Below are positions 41,267 to 43,959 of a DNA stretch of 43,959 bases, piece by piece. The notes under the pieces were generated by a model. It worked only from the letters and a program-made list of their open reading frames with translations. It ran no database searches and was not told the origin of the DNA. The stretch comes from Candidatus Tepidiaquacellales bacterium OLB5 (lineage in GTDB: Bacteria; Bacteroidota; Ignavibacteria; Tepidaquicellales; OLB5): the NCBI GenBank assembly GCA_001567545.1, contig LLZO01000134.1:1-43959 (forward strand), given 5' to 3'. A program made the position numbers and the translations under genes. The first letter of the stretch is position 1; the number at the start of each line of letters is the position of its first letter.

Positions 41267-42196
41267 TTACTTCAGCAAAATTCCCGGCAGTTCATCAATT
41301 GAATCAACCATAAATGCTATCCCTTTCAGCTCATCTTTACCTAAATAATCTTTTACCCATCCCGGTGTATGCGGATGTACCCTTTGAATCACTTTCAGCT
41401 TTCCGAACCTGTCATCATTTAATCGTAAATAAAGAGGCAAACCAAGGTCTAATGAAAATACGTCGCCAATTACATAGTCGGGTTTTTCAGCAAGCAGAAT
41501 TTTAAAATAATTTTTCCTTCTCAAGCTTACATTAAACCTGCCAGTAATTTTAAATGATTCGGGTAATTCAGTAAACGATTTATCAATTACAAATTTTTTT
41601 GCATCGCCTATTGAGTGAAGCCTTCCCCTGACAATTGAAGTTTCATTGGTAACTGTTTGACCCGCTTTGCGGAATAAATGTTCGATTTTTTCAGTTTTGG
41701 AATTTGATACAACTACAATTTCTACTCCTGCAGAATTAAGTTTTTTTACTATTGTACCGGCAGTTTCAACAGGTTTTAATTTTCCTTCAAGCTTAAATTG
41801 TGTTGTTGCTTTCATAAAACAATCGTTGGAAAACTCAGCAAGGGTCATTTTACCCTTTTTCTTAACGGCTTCTTTTATTTCAGCAATCTGCTGTTTAAAA
41901 TTGGAATATGAATTCTTGCTTGAAGCTCTGTCTATAAAATCAAAAATTGCATTATTATCACCGAATGGGTCTTCCTGGTAATAACATGCAATACCGCCGT
42001 TGTTAAACCATCCGAATTCGTAGGGAGTATTATCCATTTCAGTTTTACACTGCTTAAGAAGTTCATCAACTTTTTGCGGAGTAAAACCGGTCAAGGATGC
42101 AGCCGCATTAATAATATATTTCCAGACATAATCTGCCTCAATATTCTGATTTGTCCACACTCCGTCAAAATCTGATATTAGTTTTACAATAGCCAT
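41267..42196 (-). CDS. HAD-superfamily hydrolase-like protein, substrate unknown
   Basis: This 309-residue cytoplasmic protein has recognisable HAD motifs. Motif I is 'ISDFDGVWT' with nucleophile Asp9 and acid Asp11. An alpha-helical cap of about 130 residues follows. Motif II is 'VEIVVVSNS', and a Lys-containing stretch is compatible with motif III. Motif IV is 'YVIGDVFSLDLGLPL'. The cap is larger than in simple phosphatases, and I do not recognise the subfamily. It is probably a phosphatase of a small metabolite. It stands alone between convergent mutL and the divergent MFS gene. A TAAATTTG box in the 80-base divergent gap could be its -7 element, but no TTG lies 20 bases further up. Confidence 0.75.
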   Translation of the reverse strand: MAIVKLISDFDGVWTNQNIEADYVWKYIINAAASLTGFTPQKVDELLKQCKTEMDNTPYEFGWFNNGGIACYYQEDPFGDNNAIFDFIDRASSKNSYSNFKQQIAEIKEAVKKKGKMTLAEFSNDCFMKATTQFKLEGKLKPVETAGTIVKKLNSAGVEIVVVSNSKTEKIEHLFRKAGQTVTNETSIVRGRLHSIGDAKKFVIDKSFTELPESFKITGRFNVSLRRKNYFKILLAEKPDYVIGDVFSLDLGLPLYLRLNDDRFGKLKVIQRVHPHTPGWVKDYLGKDELKGIAFMVDSIDELPGILLK

Positions 42197-42276
42197 ATTA
42201 TACTTTTTAAATTACTGTAAATGTATTATTTTCGGGGATTAATTTCCAAATTTAACATTATTGAACAATTAATTTA

Positions 42277-43542
42277 ATGCAAGAATCCGGTTCAAAAAAT
42301 ATCACCGGCGGCTTAAAAAATACCTTCAGCGGTTCAAAAAATGTCCGTGCAATTATAATAGTTGCTGCTTTAGGCTATTTTGTTGATATTTATGACCTCA
42401 TATTGTTCAGTATTGTCAGGGTAGCGTCACTGAAAGGTCTGGGTATCGTTGATGATGCTGGGCTTAAAGATACTGGATTAATGCTGCTTAATATGCAGAT
42501 GGCAGGTATGCTGCTTGGAGGAATAATATGGGGAATCCTGGGCGATAAAAGAGGAAGAATATCGGTTTTATTTGGCTCAATAATAATGTATTCTGTTGCA
42601 AATATTTTAAATGGAATGGTGCAGGATATTCCTCAGTATGCTGTTCTGAGGTTTATTGCAGGCATTGGTTTAGCCGGAGAGCTTGGTGCGGGTATTACAC
42701 TTGTAAGTGAAGTTATGAGCAAAGAATCCCGCGGATACGGCACAACTATTGTTGCAACAGTCGGCATACTTGGGGCTGTTGCCGCAGCCCTGGTTGCAGA
42801 TTTTTTTGAATGGCGGACTGCATATTATGTTGGAGGCTCAATGGGCATTGCTCTGCTTATATTAAGAATTGGGATTTATGAATCAGGTATGTTCAAAAAT
42901 CTGCAGAATGAAAATGTTGGCAGGGGACAGTTTCACCACTTGTTCACAAGCTGGTCAAGGTTTGTTAAATATCTGCGCTGTATATTGATCGGGATGCCGT
43001 TGTGGTTTGTTGTAGGTATCCTCATTACATTTTCAGATGCATTTGCCAAATACCACGGAATAAGCGGAATTGCTCCGGCAAAATCCATTATGTACTGTTA
43101 TATCGGACTTGCAGTAGGCGACCTCTCAAGCGGATATTTAAGCCAGCTGTTTAAATCCAGAAAAAAAATTATTATTTCATTTATTATTGCAACAAATGTT
43201 CTGATATTTTTATATCTCTTCGTGAATCAATTCGGTTCGTTTTATTTTTATTCACTGTGTATGGCACTGGGTATATCCTGCGGTTACTGGGCAGTATTTG
43301 TTACTAATGCATCAGAACAGTTCGGCACAAATTTAAGAGCAACTGTAACTACTTCTGTTCCCAATTTTGTTCGCGGCGCAGTAGTGCCGCTTTCTTTGCT
43401 GTTTCAGTATTTAAACGGATATACAACCATTGTATATTCAGCTGCAATTGTTTCGGGAATTGCTTTGTTTCTTGCATACATATCCGTTTACAAAATGGAC
43501 GAAACATACGGTAAAGATCTTGATTATGTAGAAATGCTGTGA
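42277..43542 (+). CDS. Major facilitator superfamily transporter
   Basis: This 421-residue inner-membrane protein has about twelve hydrophobic segments. The N-terminal half has 'LGYFVDIYDLILFSIV' with the acidic residues typical of helix 1 in the metabolite:H+ symporter group. The loop 2-3 motif A is 'GILGDKRGRISVLFGS'. 'RFIAGIGLAGELGAGITLVSE' corresponds to the helix 4-5 signature of sugar and organic-acid porters. The central loop is hydrophilic ('NLQNENVGRGQFHHLF'). Substrate cannot be assigned; organic acids or sugars are likely for this subgroup. It is divergent from the HAD gene, with 80 bases between the starts. Confidence 0.9.
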   Translation: MQESGSKNITGGLKNTFSGSKNVRAIIIVAALGYFVDIYDLILFSIVRVASLKGLGIVDDAGLKDTGLMLLNMQMAGMLLGGIIWGILGDKRGRISVLFGSIIMYSVANILNGMVQDIPQYAVLRFIAGIGLAGELGAGITLVSEVMSKESRGYGTTIVATVGILGAVAAALVADFFEWRTAYYVGGSMGIALLILRIGIYESGMFKNLQNENVGRGQFHHLFTSWSRFVKYLRCILIGMPLWFVVGILITFSDAFAKYHGISGIAPAKSIMYCYIGLAVGDLSSGYLSQLFKSRKKIIISFIIATNVLIFLYLFVNQFGSFYFYSLCMALGISCGYWAVFVTNASEQFGTNLRATVTTSVPNFVRGAVVPLSLLFQYLNGYTTIVYSAAIVSGIALFLAYISVYKMDETYGKDLDYVEML

Positions 43543-43644
43543 CCTAAAGTATTGATTTATAAATTATTCTGTTGATACATTTAATAGCATTTAAGTTTTA
43601 ATCCTTATCAGATATTTTAAATCAAATTAAATTTAATATTAAAA

Positions 43645-43959
43645 ATGTTCAAAAAACTACTGGTTTTAACCGCTGTTTTGATATTTAATTCTTATATTTA
43701 TTCAGATTATACAACACCCAATACATCTGTAAGCTGGAATTTAAATGACCTTGTAACAAACTCAGCTGGAACTGTTACATTTTCAGGTGGAATTTATTTT
43801 ATCAATTCAAATTTAACCATTGCTCAAACCGATACAATTAAAATCCTGGGCAATGCAACTGTTAAAGCTGCTTTGAATTCAGTGTTTCTGGTTAACGGTA
43901 CTTTAATTGTTAATCCACCGGATTCCGTTAAATTCTCATCTATTGATACAACACAAAAT
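43645..43959 (+). CDS. Secreted protein of unknown function, 3' end beyond the window
   Basis: An open frame starts at ATG 43645 and runs to the last base (105 codons, no stop). It begins with a signal peptide (MFKKLLVLTAVLIFNSYIYS). The mature part is rich in Thr, Ser, Asn and beta-forming residues ('GTVTFSGGIYFINSNLTI', 'IKILGNATVKAALNSVFLVNGTLIV'), with runs like those at the start of parallel beta-helix proteins. It may be another T9SS cargo, but the C-terminus that would show this is not in the window. The 102 bases before it hold no clear promoter. Confidence 0.75.
   Translation, partial: MFKKLLVLTAVLIFNSYIYSDYTTPNTSVSWNLNDLVTNSAGTVTFSGGIYFINSNLTIAQTDTIKILGNATVKAALNSVFLVNGTLIVNPPDSVKFSSIDTTQN

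Noticed and set aside
1-43959. tRNA, rRNA, CRISPR array or toxin-antitoxin pair
   Set aside because: None was recognised on reading; the repeated protein motifs of the propeller and beta-helix genes are coding repeats, not arrays.

Overview
The window looks like a chromosomal segment from an AT-rich member of the Bacteroidota/Chlorobiota/Ignavibacteriota group, most likely an ignavibacterium-like organism (inference). Three things point there. Ten proteins end in the type IX secretion (T9SS) type A sorting domain in its NYPNPFNP form. The heat-shock operon is hrcA-grpE-dnaJ without dnaK, as in green sulfur bacteria. Several promoters fit a TTG-N20-TAnnTTT(G/A) pattern, the -33/-7 type of Bacteroidota. 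No tRNA, rRNA, CRISPR array, insertion sequence or phage gene was seen, and no gene-free stretch exceeds 300 bases.

Layout. 1-5062 (minus): a YCF48/BNR-like secreted protein cut by the window edge, and a 1229-residue beta-helix-like secreted protein. 5286-10817 (plus): a CIRCE operator and hrcA-grpE-dnaJ, a ComEA-like helix-hairpin-helix protein, a PilM/FtsA-like protein, rsmD and coaD. 10827-11690 (minus): an alpha/beta hydrolase. 11803-24707 (plus): a secretome island of three tandem P-domain paralogues, three kelch-like propeller proteins, an FG-GAP/ASPIC-UnbV protein and a vanadium-haloperoxidase-like lipoprotein. 24704-34578 (minus): an M20 amidohydrolase, a Wzi-like outer membrane protein, and a surface-glycan cluster (gmhA, an epimerase, hddA, wbpD/wbpB/wbpE-type genes and a polyprenyl-phosphate sugar transferase). 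34711-36095 (minus): a TerC-family membrane protein and a lipoprotein. 36215-43959: another YCF48/BNR-like T9SS protein, ftsY, mutL, a HAD-family protein (minus), an MFS transporter, and the start of another secreted protein.

How it fits together. The T9SS cargo genes and the Wbp-type sugar genes may be linked. In Porphyromonas gingivalis, T9SS cargo is joined at its C-terminus to an anionic LPS through a sugar of the Wbp/Vim pathway, and the WbpB/D/E-type enzymes here would make that kind of sugar. No T9SS machinery gene lies in this window.

Caution on the sequence. Three genes are broken by a one-base change in a poly-A run (19956-19963, 29035-29041, 35966-35972), and a fourth (wbpB-like) has no usable start beside another such run (31979-31984). 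Either the assembly carries homopolymer errors, or these runs are slippery sites that switch surface genes on and off.
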